DNA of 64,000 nucleotides from Chamaecrista fasciculata (taxonomy: Eukaryota; Streptophyta; Magnoliopsida; Fabales; Fabaceae): assembly GCA_003254925.1 (NCBI GenBank), contig QANZ01042620.1, positions 99,439 through 163,438 on the forward strand, in the 5' to 3' direction. Made by a program: the position numbers and the translations under genes. A model generated the notes under the pieces. That model was not told the DNA's origin. It saw only the letters and a program-made list of their open reading frames with translations, and made no database searches. Below are positions 55,947-64,000 of this stretch, piece by piece (the first letter of the stretch is position 1; each line of letters opens with the position of its first letter).

Positions 55947-58900
55947 ATGGTGAAATCTTCAAAGAACGTTCCGAATCGCAAGGGGGGAAAAGGTGGTACC
56001 TCATCATCGACTCCCTCCGACGGAATTCCAGTTGCTCGCCACCTCGACCCAGTGACTGCTGCGAAGAGGGGGTATACCGTCACTGAGAGAAAAGACATGA
56101 AGACTGGTTGGGGGGGTCCCACCATGGAGCCCGACCTGTGGTGGAGCATCCAGTCAAAGCTGATGCGCGCGGAGGCTGACGGCGCTGAGGCTCTGTGCCG
56201 TGCCCGGGGTGTAGTGGCCTGGGCGTCGCCACAAGGACTGCCCTGCAACGTGCCTATCGACCCCAAAATCGTCTTGGAGAGGTCGAAGTTCGTGGACCCT
56301 GCCGAGCTTGCAACCCTGAACGAGACATTCTTTGCCCCGGGCACTCCAATGAGGAGGCTGGGGCATGTCGCCTGTCACATCAAGGAAGGCGTCGACGGCT
56401 GGGGCAGCGAGAGGTATAGTTTTGCGCACGAAGGGGGCTTTTTGTTCAACGAGTATGTCCTCCAGAACGTGGGAATAAGGTTTCCCTTCTCGGACTTCGA
56501 GATGGAAGTCCTGAACTACATGAACTGCTCTCCGGCTCAGCTGCATCCTAACTCGTGGCGGCTTCTCGCCATTCTTCAGAACGTGGCGGCGGAGCTGGAA
56601 GTGGAGCTGACCGCGAAGGTCTTATTTTGGGCATACCGGATGGAGAGCAAAAATGGAGGGTGGGTTAGCCTTCATTGTATGAACAAGCCCGGCAGGTATG
56701 GTGTGCTATCCGCCAATGTTAGCAGCGTGAAGAAATGGACGAACTACCATTTCTTCGTTTCTTGGGAGCCGGTTGATCGGCGCCCGTGGTATCTGGATGA
56801 CGAGGGTTATCCTCGGTTCCCTTTGTCGTGGTCGGAGCCCATTGTTGGGCAGAGGGCGCTGGCGAGGGAAAGCTTGAGCCCTGAGGAGCACCGGGCCGTT
56901 AAGCGGCTGTTAACGGCGGCGAAGCAAGACGGGAACGACTACAAGACGTGGGGTAAGTGTCGGTTAACGATTTTCTGCTTTTTCTTTTTAGTTCTCTGCT
57001 TCCGAGTTTGCTTTGTCTGATTGTTCCGTGTCTGACTTATTGTATCAGTGATGCATCACCTCGGTTTCCGGGGGCGGCTGGAGTACTTCACCAAGGCCAC
57101 CTCCTGTTGTGGTAGCTTCGTGATACCTGCCTCCGAGGCCACCCTCCGCCTGCCCCTCCTCCCCCCTGCGGCTGCGGAGGGTGGTAGGGATGCTTCTCCC
57201 CCGAAGAAGAAGAAGAAGAGGGAAAGGACTGTTTCTACTGGAAGCCCACTTGGGAGGGGTGCCTCTCGGGCAGCGGAGAGAGGGGTGACTGTTGCCGCCA
57301 TTGTGGCCTCCACTGCCATGGCGAGGCCCCTTGTTCGCGGTTCTCCGTCGGAGGAGGGTCCTCCCGTGAAGAGGCCCAAACTGATCCTGTATGAAGATGA
57401 GGATGAAGAGGAGGAGGATCCGAGTGCAGTTCTGAAGCGGCGGGGGCCTTCGCAGTATTACTCCGCTTCGCGGGGGTCCTCAGACAGTCCGGCTGCCTTG
57501 GAGGGTGCCGGCGACGCCGGGGGGGATGCTGACGAGGGGGTGATAGAGGTCGATAGTGCCTCGCCGTCAGGTGGAGACTCTGGTGGAGAGGATTTGCTGA
57601 CTATAAGTCAGCTAGTTGGCGCGGGTGGGACTTCTGAGAACCCACCGGTCGAGGAAGGAAGGGTTCCTCCAGCTGACGACGTGCTGACTGTTGAGGAGTC
57701 TGCATCTTCGCCTGAGGGTGACAACATTCCTGCCGGGGGGGGTACTCCGCCATCGGAACATGAAGACCTGGCCACCGAGGAGGCTCCATCCTCGCCTGAG
57801 GACGAAAACCTGCCTGCCGGAGGGGGTACTCCGCCAGCGGGAGATGAAGACTTGGTCACTGAGGAAGGTCCATCGTCATCCGAGGAACCAGACTTGGGGG
57901 CCGGAGGGAACATACCGTCACCACCACGGGAGGAGGGGAACAACAGTCAAGTAGATGAGGGGGGTCCGGGTGTTGGGACGGCCACAACTCTGTCTGGGGA
58001 GATGGTCCCTCCAGCTGGTGGCGCGACTTCGCCGCGTGGGGGCGGAGTTCCAGTTGGTGGAGAAAAGGTTGTTCCGGGAGGGGGTAATGGCGGCTTTGAC
58101 GCGGGACCGTCACGCGGGGTGGTGGCGGAACCTTTAGATGTTTTGAACCCTCGATATCTTGTGCCGGCTCCGAGGGGGGGAGTGTTGCCAGCAGACATCT
58201 TGGGCAGCAGTATCAACCCCTTCTTATTCATGGAGTCTTCCTGCACGCGGGCCGGCAAGGACCACATGGATAACTTGGTGGCTAAACTTCCTCGGGATGT
58301 TGCCGGCGATGCCATTAAACACGGCTTGGAATCTTGCCGCCGAATAGCCGTGCTTTACCAGCAGTTCGAGGACATCCGAGGTAGGAATTCTATGCACAAG
58401 GCTCGGTTGGCCGAGTCTGAGAAGAGGGTTGTCCTCTTGGAGGGTCAGGTGGCGGAGCTTACCGCCGAGAAAGGGGAATTGGGGAAGCAGTTGGAGGATG
58501 CCCGTGCTGTGGGGGTGTCCAAGGTTGACGAACTGCTAAGAGCCCAAGCGGAGGAACATGGTAAAGAGCTGGAGCGTCTTGTGGGTGACTATGAGTCAGC
58601 GCTGGATAGTCTCCGAGGGGAGAAGTGCGCAGCCGAGAGTGCCCTGGCTTCCGAGCGGAAAGCGTTCGAGACTCGCCTTGAGGAAGCCCACGCCGAGCGG
58701 GAGGGAGCTGCGCGGGTGGCTGCCGAGGAGCTAGTTGTCCAGCGGCGTCGCTGGGAGGTGGAGATGGACGCTCTCCGGCGGGAGCACTCTGTTGCTATCA
58801 ATGAGCTGAAGCGTGATCACGAGGCCGTCGTGGGCCGGATGGCGACGACGCACAGCCTGTCCCTTGACGCGATGACCCGGAGGCTGGAGGAAACTCTGGA

Positions 58901-59366
58901 AAATGAGAGAGCTCAGCTCCAGTGGGAAGGAAAGTGCTTCTATGAGAAGGGCTTCATCAACGGGGTGAGGCAAGTGGTCCATTTCCATCCGGAGGCTGCC
59001 CGGGGTTTAGATGAAGTGCATCCTATGCGGGAGGTGGCCAATGGTGTAATCGTCGACCGGGTCCGTCCCTTGGAGAAATGCCTGGAGCGTCCTGCTGATC
59101 CGACAGAGAAAGGGGAATCCTCAAGTGGTAAGCTGGACCTGGGGAAGATGCTTCTCGGGGTGGTGGTGAACGTGCCGGGTGCTTACCCGTCTGCTGCAGG
59201 CGTCTCTCCTTCTCACCAGGATGAAAGGTCTGGGTTAGGCTTGTTCGGCGACGGGGGTGATGGAGAAGATGGAGGTGATGCCCCTCCGAAGGGTTCCGGG
59301 CCAACGGACTGTTCGACCGACGACTATCTGGTTGATGATCCTGTGATGCCGCCGGGGGGTGTGTGA
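55947..59366 (+). CDS. Antisense accessory ORF of the Tat element (putative gypsy-type transposon protein)
   Basis: A two-exon ORF: 55947-56952 and 57049-59366, predicted 1107 aa. The intron has GTAAGT and TATCAG borders and joins the frame at a Gly/Val codon. The N-terminal part (about residues 60-330) looks globular (DLWWSIQSKL, FPFSDFEMEVLNYMNCSPAQ, NSWRLLAILQNVAAELE, RPWYLDDEGYPRFPLSW). It resembles the plant 'putative gypsy type transposon' family (Pfam Transposase_28), whose function is unknown. A basic KKKKKRER segment (possible nuclear signal), a long acidic Gly/Pro/Ser-rich low-complexity region, and a coiled coil (Glu/Arg/Ala-rich, about 810-1000) follow. It lies opposite and downstream of pol. 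No disabling mutation is visible. Confidence 0.7.
56953..57048 (+). other. Intron of the antisense ORF
   Basis: 96 nt with a GTAAGT donor and a TATTGTATCAG acceptor, T-rich throughout. Both flanking frames remain open when it is removed. Confidence 0.7.
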
Positions 59367-59810
59367 ATGTTATCTGCTGTAAACACTTGTAACCCCCCTC
59401 CCCTTTCCTGATGTAATGACTCTTATGTTTTTTAGCCCTCCTCTGTGAAATATGAAAATTTGTACATAACGTTTATTTACATGAAATGTATTGTTGGCGT
59501 TGGGTGCCGTTTCTGTTATTTGCTTGTGTTATAGCGTATAAAGATATATTGTAACGATTTGTTACTATGTGTGAGTCACGTTGTTTACTACGTGAGTTTA
59601 CCCGTGACGTGGCTAGCCGGAGCAGGTAACTCTGACCTGCAGAGCGTTGGAGCTCAAATGTCCGAGGCGTAGGGGAGGCGTCCCTCCCTGCCTGCGTAGA
59701 GGACCGAGGACCCATTTAATCATTCGTAACAGAAAGAGAAAAAGGGGAATAATAGCAATAAGAAGAAACATGATTTTCATTAAACTTTGAAAAAAGTTAC
59801 ATGAGTACTG
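59367..59810. other. Region between the convergent antisense ORF and pol
   Basis: Convergent 3' ends; holds the termination regions of both. No other gene is visible. Confidence 0.5.
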
Positions 59811-61217
59811 TCATGGAGACAGGTATTTCTTTAGCTTAGCTATGTTCCATGGGTTTGGAAGATGATTTCCTCCCATGGTTTCTAGGCGGTAGGCCCCTCC
59901 GGGGAGTGTTTCGTAAATCCGATATGGACCCTCCCAGTTGGGTCCCAGTTTGCCTTCTGAGGGGTTGACCCTGTTGTTGGCGACTTCCCTCAGGACCAGG
60001 TCTCCGACGCGCAAAGTGCGTTTTTTGACCTTGGTGTTGAAGTAGTTTGCTATCTTCTGCTTGTATGCAGCCATCCGGATCAACGCTGTCTCCCTCATTT
60101 CCTCAGAGATGTCTAAGGATGCCTGGCGCTGGGCCTGGTTCTGTTGTTCCTCGTAGTAGAGAACTCTGTCGGAGGTTGCTCCGATTTCAGCGGGGATCAT
60201 GGCTTCGCAGCCGTAGGCCAAGGCATAGGGGGTTTCCTTGGTTGCCGTCTGTTTTGTGACACGGTAAGACCACAAAACCGAAGGCAATTCGTCTACCCAT
60301 CGCCCCTTGGCGTTGTCCAGGCGTTTCTTTAATCCCTTGAGGATGATTCTGTTAGCCAGTTCCGTTTGTCCGTTCGTGGCGGGGTGCTCCACGGATTTGG
60401 TCTTCAGCCTCATGTGGTAACTTTCGCAGAACTCTCGGAACTGTTGGCTAATGAATTGGCGCCCATTGTCGGTTATGAGAGTGTGTGGGATGCCAAATCG
60501 AGTGATTATATTCTTCGTGACGAACTTGATGATTGCCGCCGAGGTAATAGATGCCAGGGGCTCTGCCTCTACCCACTTGGTGAAGTGGTCGACGGCGACT
60601 ACCAAGAACTTCCGTTGGTTGGTGGCCTGTGGAAATGGCCCCAGGATGTCTATGCCCCATACGTCGAATGGCCACGGTGCCTGAAGGGGATGCATATCCT
60701 CGGCGGGAGTGTGTATGATATTGCCGTGGCGTTGGCATTTATCACACTTTTTCACTAGTTGATCCGCGTCTTTAATGATGCCCGGCCAGTAGAAGCCGGC
60801 TTGCAGTGTTTTTCTTTTTAGAGCTGCTGGGGCCTGATGGGAGCCACATACCCCCTCGTGCAGCTCACGGAGGATGTAGCTAGCTTCCTCCGGGGGTACA
60901 CACTTCAGAGATGGGGATGAAAATCCTTTTTTGTAGAGCGTTTCGCCGGATAGGAAGTACCGTGCAGCTCTTCTGGTCAAGTTCCTCGCTTCTGCTCGAT
61001 CGGCGGGGAGGGTACCATCCTTAAGGTAAGTCATGATTGGCGTCATCCAGGTGGATACTCCATCGATCTGGTTTACTTCCTCCTCGTTGATGGAGGGTTG
61101 TTCGAGAGTGGTGCAGATGATGGAGTCTCTACCGGCCTTGCTGGGCTTATTGGCCAGCTTCGCTAACTTGTCGGCGCGGGAGTTCTGATCCCGGGGGACA
61201 TGTCGGAACTCGACTCT
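59811..61217 (-). CDS. Integrase part of the Tat pol
   Basis: The DDE integrase that would insert the retroelement cDNA. On -, the frame follows the TGA at 61218-61220 and runs to the stop at 59811-59813. It contains the rest of RNase H and a linker, then an HHCC zinc-binding motif (LHEGVCGSHQAP...CDKCQRHG), and the catalytic core with D (VWGIDILGPF), D (LITDNGRQF) and E (NGQTELANRI). A C-terminal GPNWEGPYRI block ends the protein. No internal stop is seen in the integrase itself. Confidence 0.85.
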   Translation of the reverse strand, partial: RVEFRHVPRDQNSRADKLAKLANKPSKAGRDSIICTTLEQPSINEEEVNQIDGVSTWMTPIMTYLKDGTLPADRAEARNLTRRAARYFLSGETLYKKGFSSPSLKCVPPEEASYILRELHEGVCGSHQAPAALKRKTLQAGFYWPGIIKDADQLVKKCDKCQRHGNIIHTPAEDMHPLQAPWPFDVWGIDILGPFPQATNQRKFLVVAVDHFTKWVEAEPLASITSAAIIKFVTKNIITRFGIPHTLITDNGRQFISQQFREFCESYHMRLKTKSVEHPATNGQTELANRIILKGLKKRLDNAKGRWVDELPSVLWSYRVTKQTATKETPYALAYGCEAMIPAEIGATSDRVLYYEEQQNQAQRQASLDISEEMRETALIRMAAYKQKIANYFNTKVKKRTLRVGDLVLREVANNRVNPSEGKLGPNWEGPYRIYETLPGGAYRLETMGGNHLPNPWNIAKLKKYLSP

Positions 61218-62058
61218 TCAGAATTTGGCAGCCAAACGTCGCGCTTTGGCGTGGTACTTGAGGATGGTTTCTTCCTTGGCCTCGAACTCTCCCTTCATTT
61301 GCTGGACCACTAGTTGTGAGTCACTGTTGACCGTTAGCTCCTGGGCGTTGACCGTGAGGGCCAGCTCTAAAGCAGCTAGGAGGGCTTCATATTCTGCCTG
61401 GTTATTGGTGGCGGGGAAGCGTATCTCAATGGATTGCTCAATAACCATCCCGTCTGGTGCTTCTAGGATGACCCCGGCTCCTTTTGACTTGCTGGAGGAG
61501 GCACCATCCACGTGTATTACCCATGTGCTGTTGAGTGCCTCCGGCGAGGTCATCTCAGCGACAAAGTCCGCTAAGGCCTGCCCCTTGATGGCTCTGCGGG
61601 GTTGGAACATGAGTCCGAATTCCGAGAGCTCAATGGCCCAGTAAGATAGCCGTCCGGCGACGTCGGGCTGGTGGATCACCTGCCGTAGTGGTCTGTCGGT
61701 CCGGACGATGATCTGATACTGCTGGTAGTAGGGCCGAAGCTTCCTCGTCGATACCAGTAGAGCGAATGCAAGCTTCTCGAGCATGTGGTATCGTGACTCC
61801 GACGGGGTCAGGACCTTGCTGGAGAAGTAGATCGGTTTTTGATCTTCTCCCTCCTCGGTGACTAATGCAGAGCTGACTGCCTGATCGTTAGCAGCGAGAT
61901 ATACATATATTGGCGTCTCCAGCCTGGGAGTGGTCAGTATTGGCGGCTTCGCCAGATACTGCTTCAGCTCCAGAAAGGCCCTATCGCATTCCTTCGTCCA
62001 TTCGAACTTCTTTACTCCTTTGAGGGTTTTGAAGAATGGGAGGCAGCGGTCGGCGGAC
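61218..62058 (-). pseudogene. RNase H part of the Tat pol, ended by an in-frame TGA
   Basis: Degrades the RNA strand of the RNA/DNA hybrid during reverse transcription. Two RNase H-like segments are visible: the Ty3-type one after RT (YLAANDQAVSSALV, FSSKVLTPSESRYHMLEKL), and the additional cellular-type domain typical of the Tat lineage (WVIHVDGASSSKSKGAGVIL, NNQAEYEALLAALELAL, VNSDSQLVVQQMKGEFEAK). An in-frame TGA at 61218-61220 ends the frame, while recognisable homology continues in frame after it (VEFRHVPRDQNSRADKLAKL). This copy is therefore probably defective. Confidence 0.75.
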
Positions 62059-62318
62059 CTGGTTAGTTTGTTTTAGATGTTCTGTTAGTACTCGTTGCAT
62101 AAGTAAAACAAACAGAGAATTTGCACAAGAAGAGATTCTTTATTAATGTAGTGGAGGGCTCGCGATGTGCAAGCATAAGTACAACATCCGGAGCTTGTGT
62201 GTCCGGGTAGGAGATTACAAAGATGCAAATAAATGTAAACGGGGAGAGGGGTGGGGGGAATACGCCCCTTTGACTAACTACTTCTGAATAGAAGTGGGGT
62301 TATCAGTGTTGGCGCTAC
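62059..62318 (-). other. 260-bp intron-like interruption between RT and RNase H
   Basis: On -, the RT frame reaches RFLSR, then GTAGCG begins 260 bp of unrelated sequence ending ACTAACCAG, after which the RNase H frame resumes with SADRCLPFF in the right phase. A TACTAAC branch-site word lies at 62084-62090, about 26 nt before the AG. Without removal, a TAG (62315-62317) stops pol. Both borders also share ccaggt/ccAGGT, so an insertion with a 5-6 bp target duplication is the alternative. It contains AATAAA on -. Confidence 0.55.
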
Positions 62319-63049
62319 CTGGAGAGGAAGCGATGGATGGCGGCGATCCGGCCGGTGAGGCGTTGTACTTCCTTGGGGTTCATGGGAGGGGACATCTCCA
62401 TTATGGCCTGGCACTGATCCGGGTTAACCTCTATCCCTCGCTGTGAGATGAGGAACCCGAGGAACTTGCCTCCCGACACGCCAAAAGCACATTTCGAAGG
62501 ATTGAGGCGCATCTGGTACTGCCTCAGTATTGCGAAGATCTCCTCCAGGTCTTCCAGATGGTTGCCGCCGGCTCTAGTTTTGACGACCATGTCGTCGACG
62601 TATACCTCGATGTTCTTTCCGAGGTGGTCTCGGAAGAAGAGGTCCATCATCCGCTGGTAGGTGGCGCCGGCGTTCTTCAGGCCAAAGGGCATGACCTTGT
62701 AGCAGAAGACTCCCTTGTCTGTGATGAAGGCAGTCTTTTCCACATCCCTCGGGTCCATCCGGATCTGATTGTATCCGGAAAATGCGTTGAGGAAGCTCAG
62801 TGTGGCGTGGCCACTGGTTCCGTCGACGAGTCGGTCGATGCTGGGGAGTGGGTAGGGATCCTTCGGGCATGCCTTGTTCAGGTCTGAGAAGTCAACACAC
62901 ATTCGCCATTTTCCGTTGGCCTTTTGGACGAGGACAACGTTGGACTGCCACGTGGGGTACTTGGTCTCACGGATGAAACCTGCCGCCAGCAGTTTCTCTA
63001 CTTCTTCTCTTGCTGCCTGCTGGCGCTGTTGCCCCAAGTTCCTTTTTTT
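62319..63049 (-). CDS. Reverse transcriptase part of the Tat pol
   Basis: RNA/DNA-dependent DNA polymerase of the retroelement. The motifs are complete: SNVVLVQKANGKWRMCVDF, NKACPKDPYPLPSIDRLVD, FSGYNQI, FCYKVMPFGLKNAGATYQRM and the catalytic YVDD (VYVDDMVVK), then KCAFGVSGGKFLGF. The KYPTWQSNVV and ACPKDPYPLP wording is typical of Tat elements. It follows the protease directly but is separated from it by an in-frame TAG (63050-63052). Confidence 0.85.
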
Positions 63050-64000
63050 CTAGAAGACGCCAGGTCTTCCGTCAACGTTAAGGGAGTGGCAGATGATGCT
63101 TGGGTCGATCCCCGGCATGTCCGACGCGGACCATGCAAAAATATCCTCGTTCCGGTGGAGGAATTGGATCAGTGCTTCTTTCTCTGGTGGAGGGAGAGTG
63201 GCGCAGATGTTAACGGTTTTTTCCGGCGCTCCCGGAAAAGCCACTGCTTCCATTTCATCCGAAGGCTGCGGATGGTTCTGTGGGATCTCATCCCGTAGAT
63301 CAACAATCTCGCAGTTCATTACTGCGTGTTCTTTCTCTTTTCCCTTTTCTGAGGAGGGTGGCGGGGGGTTCTGAGGAGCTTCCCGGCCTGTCTGGGGTTT
63401 GGCCAGGCTGGTGGCGTAGCATTGCCTGGCTACTTCCTGGTTCGCCCGCACTTGTCCCACACCATGAGGGGTGGGGAATTTCATCAATAAGTGTGCCGTG
63501 GACACTACGGCACGGGCAGCGTTCAGCGAAGGCCTACCGAGGATGGCGTTGTAGGCGGAGGGTGTTTTGACGACCACGAAGATAGTTGGGATGCACACGC
63601 ACTTCGGGTCCTCTCCCAGCGTGAGGTTCAGTTCGATCATCCCCTCCACGGGGACCTGGGCCCCGGAAAAGCCTATCAGGTGCTCGTTGAAAGGGGAGAG
63701 TTGCTCTCGGGAGAGACCCATACTTGAGAAGGCATCCCAGAATAAGATGTCAGCCGAGGATCCTTGGTCAACCAAGATCCTCTTCACGTTGTACCTTCCT
63801 ACCCCGACTGTGATCACCATAGGGTCACACTCTTCGGAGTCTACGTCCGCCAGCTCTTCGTCGGTGAATATGATTTGTTCTCCTTGGGGCGCGTGGGGTT
63901 TCTTGAGGTAATCCAACTTCATAACGGATCTCCTCATCCGCTTCCGCGACTGCGGGCCCCTCCTCCGGCGGTCCACTCCGCCGGCGATGACGTTGATGGT
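63050..64000 (-). pseudogene. Protease and end of gag of the Tat gag-pol, open to the window edge, ended by TAG
   Basis: The aspartic protease is marked by VDQGSSADILFWDAF and the downstream YNAILGRPSLN block. Upstream, the reading frame contains INVIAGG, usual near the gag end in Tat elements, and stays open to position 64000. A TAG at 63050-63052 interrupts the frame just before KKRNLGQQRQ, where related elements read through without a stop. The single stop and intact flanks suggest fairly recent inactivation, or translational recoding. Confidence 0.75.

Larger units (their letters stand above)
54640..64000 (-). mobile_element. Ty3/gypsy retrotransposon of the Tat type, partial
   Basis: Read on -, the order is end of gag/protease (at the window edge), reverse transcriptase, RNase H, integrase, then a long ORF on the opposite strand, tandem repeats and a purine-rich tract (pyrimidines 54647-54685 on +) that may be the polypurine tract. 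An antisense ORF downstream of pol is characteristic of the Tat lineage. The 5' part (LTR, most of gag) is beyond 64000. No clear 3' LTR follows the purine tract, so the left end may be deleted or lie within 54640-55030. Composition is far more GC-rich than the flanks. Confidence 0.8.

Noticed and set aside
57056..58988. Several long - strand ORFs opposite the antisense accessory ORF
   Set aside because: They are shadows in GC-rich low-complexity coding sequence.

Overview
The window is nuclear DNA from a flowering plant, very probably a eudicot. The evidence is the gene families (two legume-lectin receptor kinases, an ETO1-type BTB/TPR protein, a DUF688 protein), short GT-AG introns, AT-rich intergenic DNA, and dense plant-type transposons. 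I cannot name the species. One assembly gap (638 N) lies at 41227-41864.

Four host genes are supported. Two L-type lectin receptor-like kinases on + (6805-9517 and 23018-25431) are close paralogues with the same single intron position and the same TATA-to-ATG spacing of 62 nt. A DUF688 protein gene (28144-28983, -) has one exon. An ETO1-like gene (31859-37483, -) has four coding exons; its product would be the BTB/TPR adaptor that targets type-2 ACC synthases for degradation and so restrains ethylene synthesis. The two kinases are probably an old tandem pair spread apart by insertions. Nothing links the four genes as a pathway.

The rest is mostly mobile DNA. 1251-3579 is an LTR-retrotransposon remnant ending in a 612-bp LTR. 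11030-15897 is a large inverted-repeat element whose left arm was hit by a hAT-like element and by a 5'-truncated, frameshifted L1-type LINE (11698-15081) with a visible target duplication. Many MITEs carry 8-10 bp target duplications, mostly Mutator-like, some hAT-like. 42131-45489 is a nested pair of Mutator-like inverted-repeat elements; each carries a piece of what looks like a host gene, one XRCC3/RAD51-like and one resembling a glutathione-transferase N-terminal domain. 46744-47877 is a 1.1-kb long hairpin. 48774-50162 is a PIF/Harbinger-like element, and a near-identical copy of its end sits against the assembly gap.

The right end (about 54640 to beyond 64000) is a Ty3/gypsy element of the Tat type. 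Its pol (protease, RT, RNase H, integrase) is on -, with two in-frame stops and a 260-bp intron-like interruption between RT and RNase H. Downstream of pol is a long two-exon ORF on the opposite strand, with its own TATA-like box, preceded by seven ~90-bp tandem repeats. No tRNA, rRNA or CRISPR features were seen.
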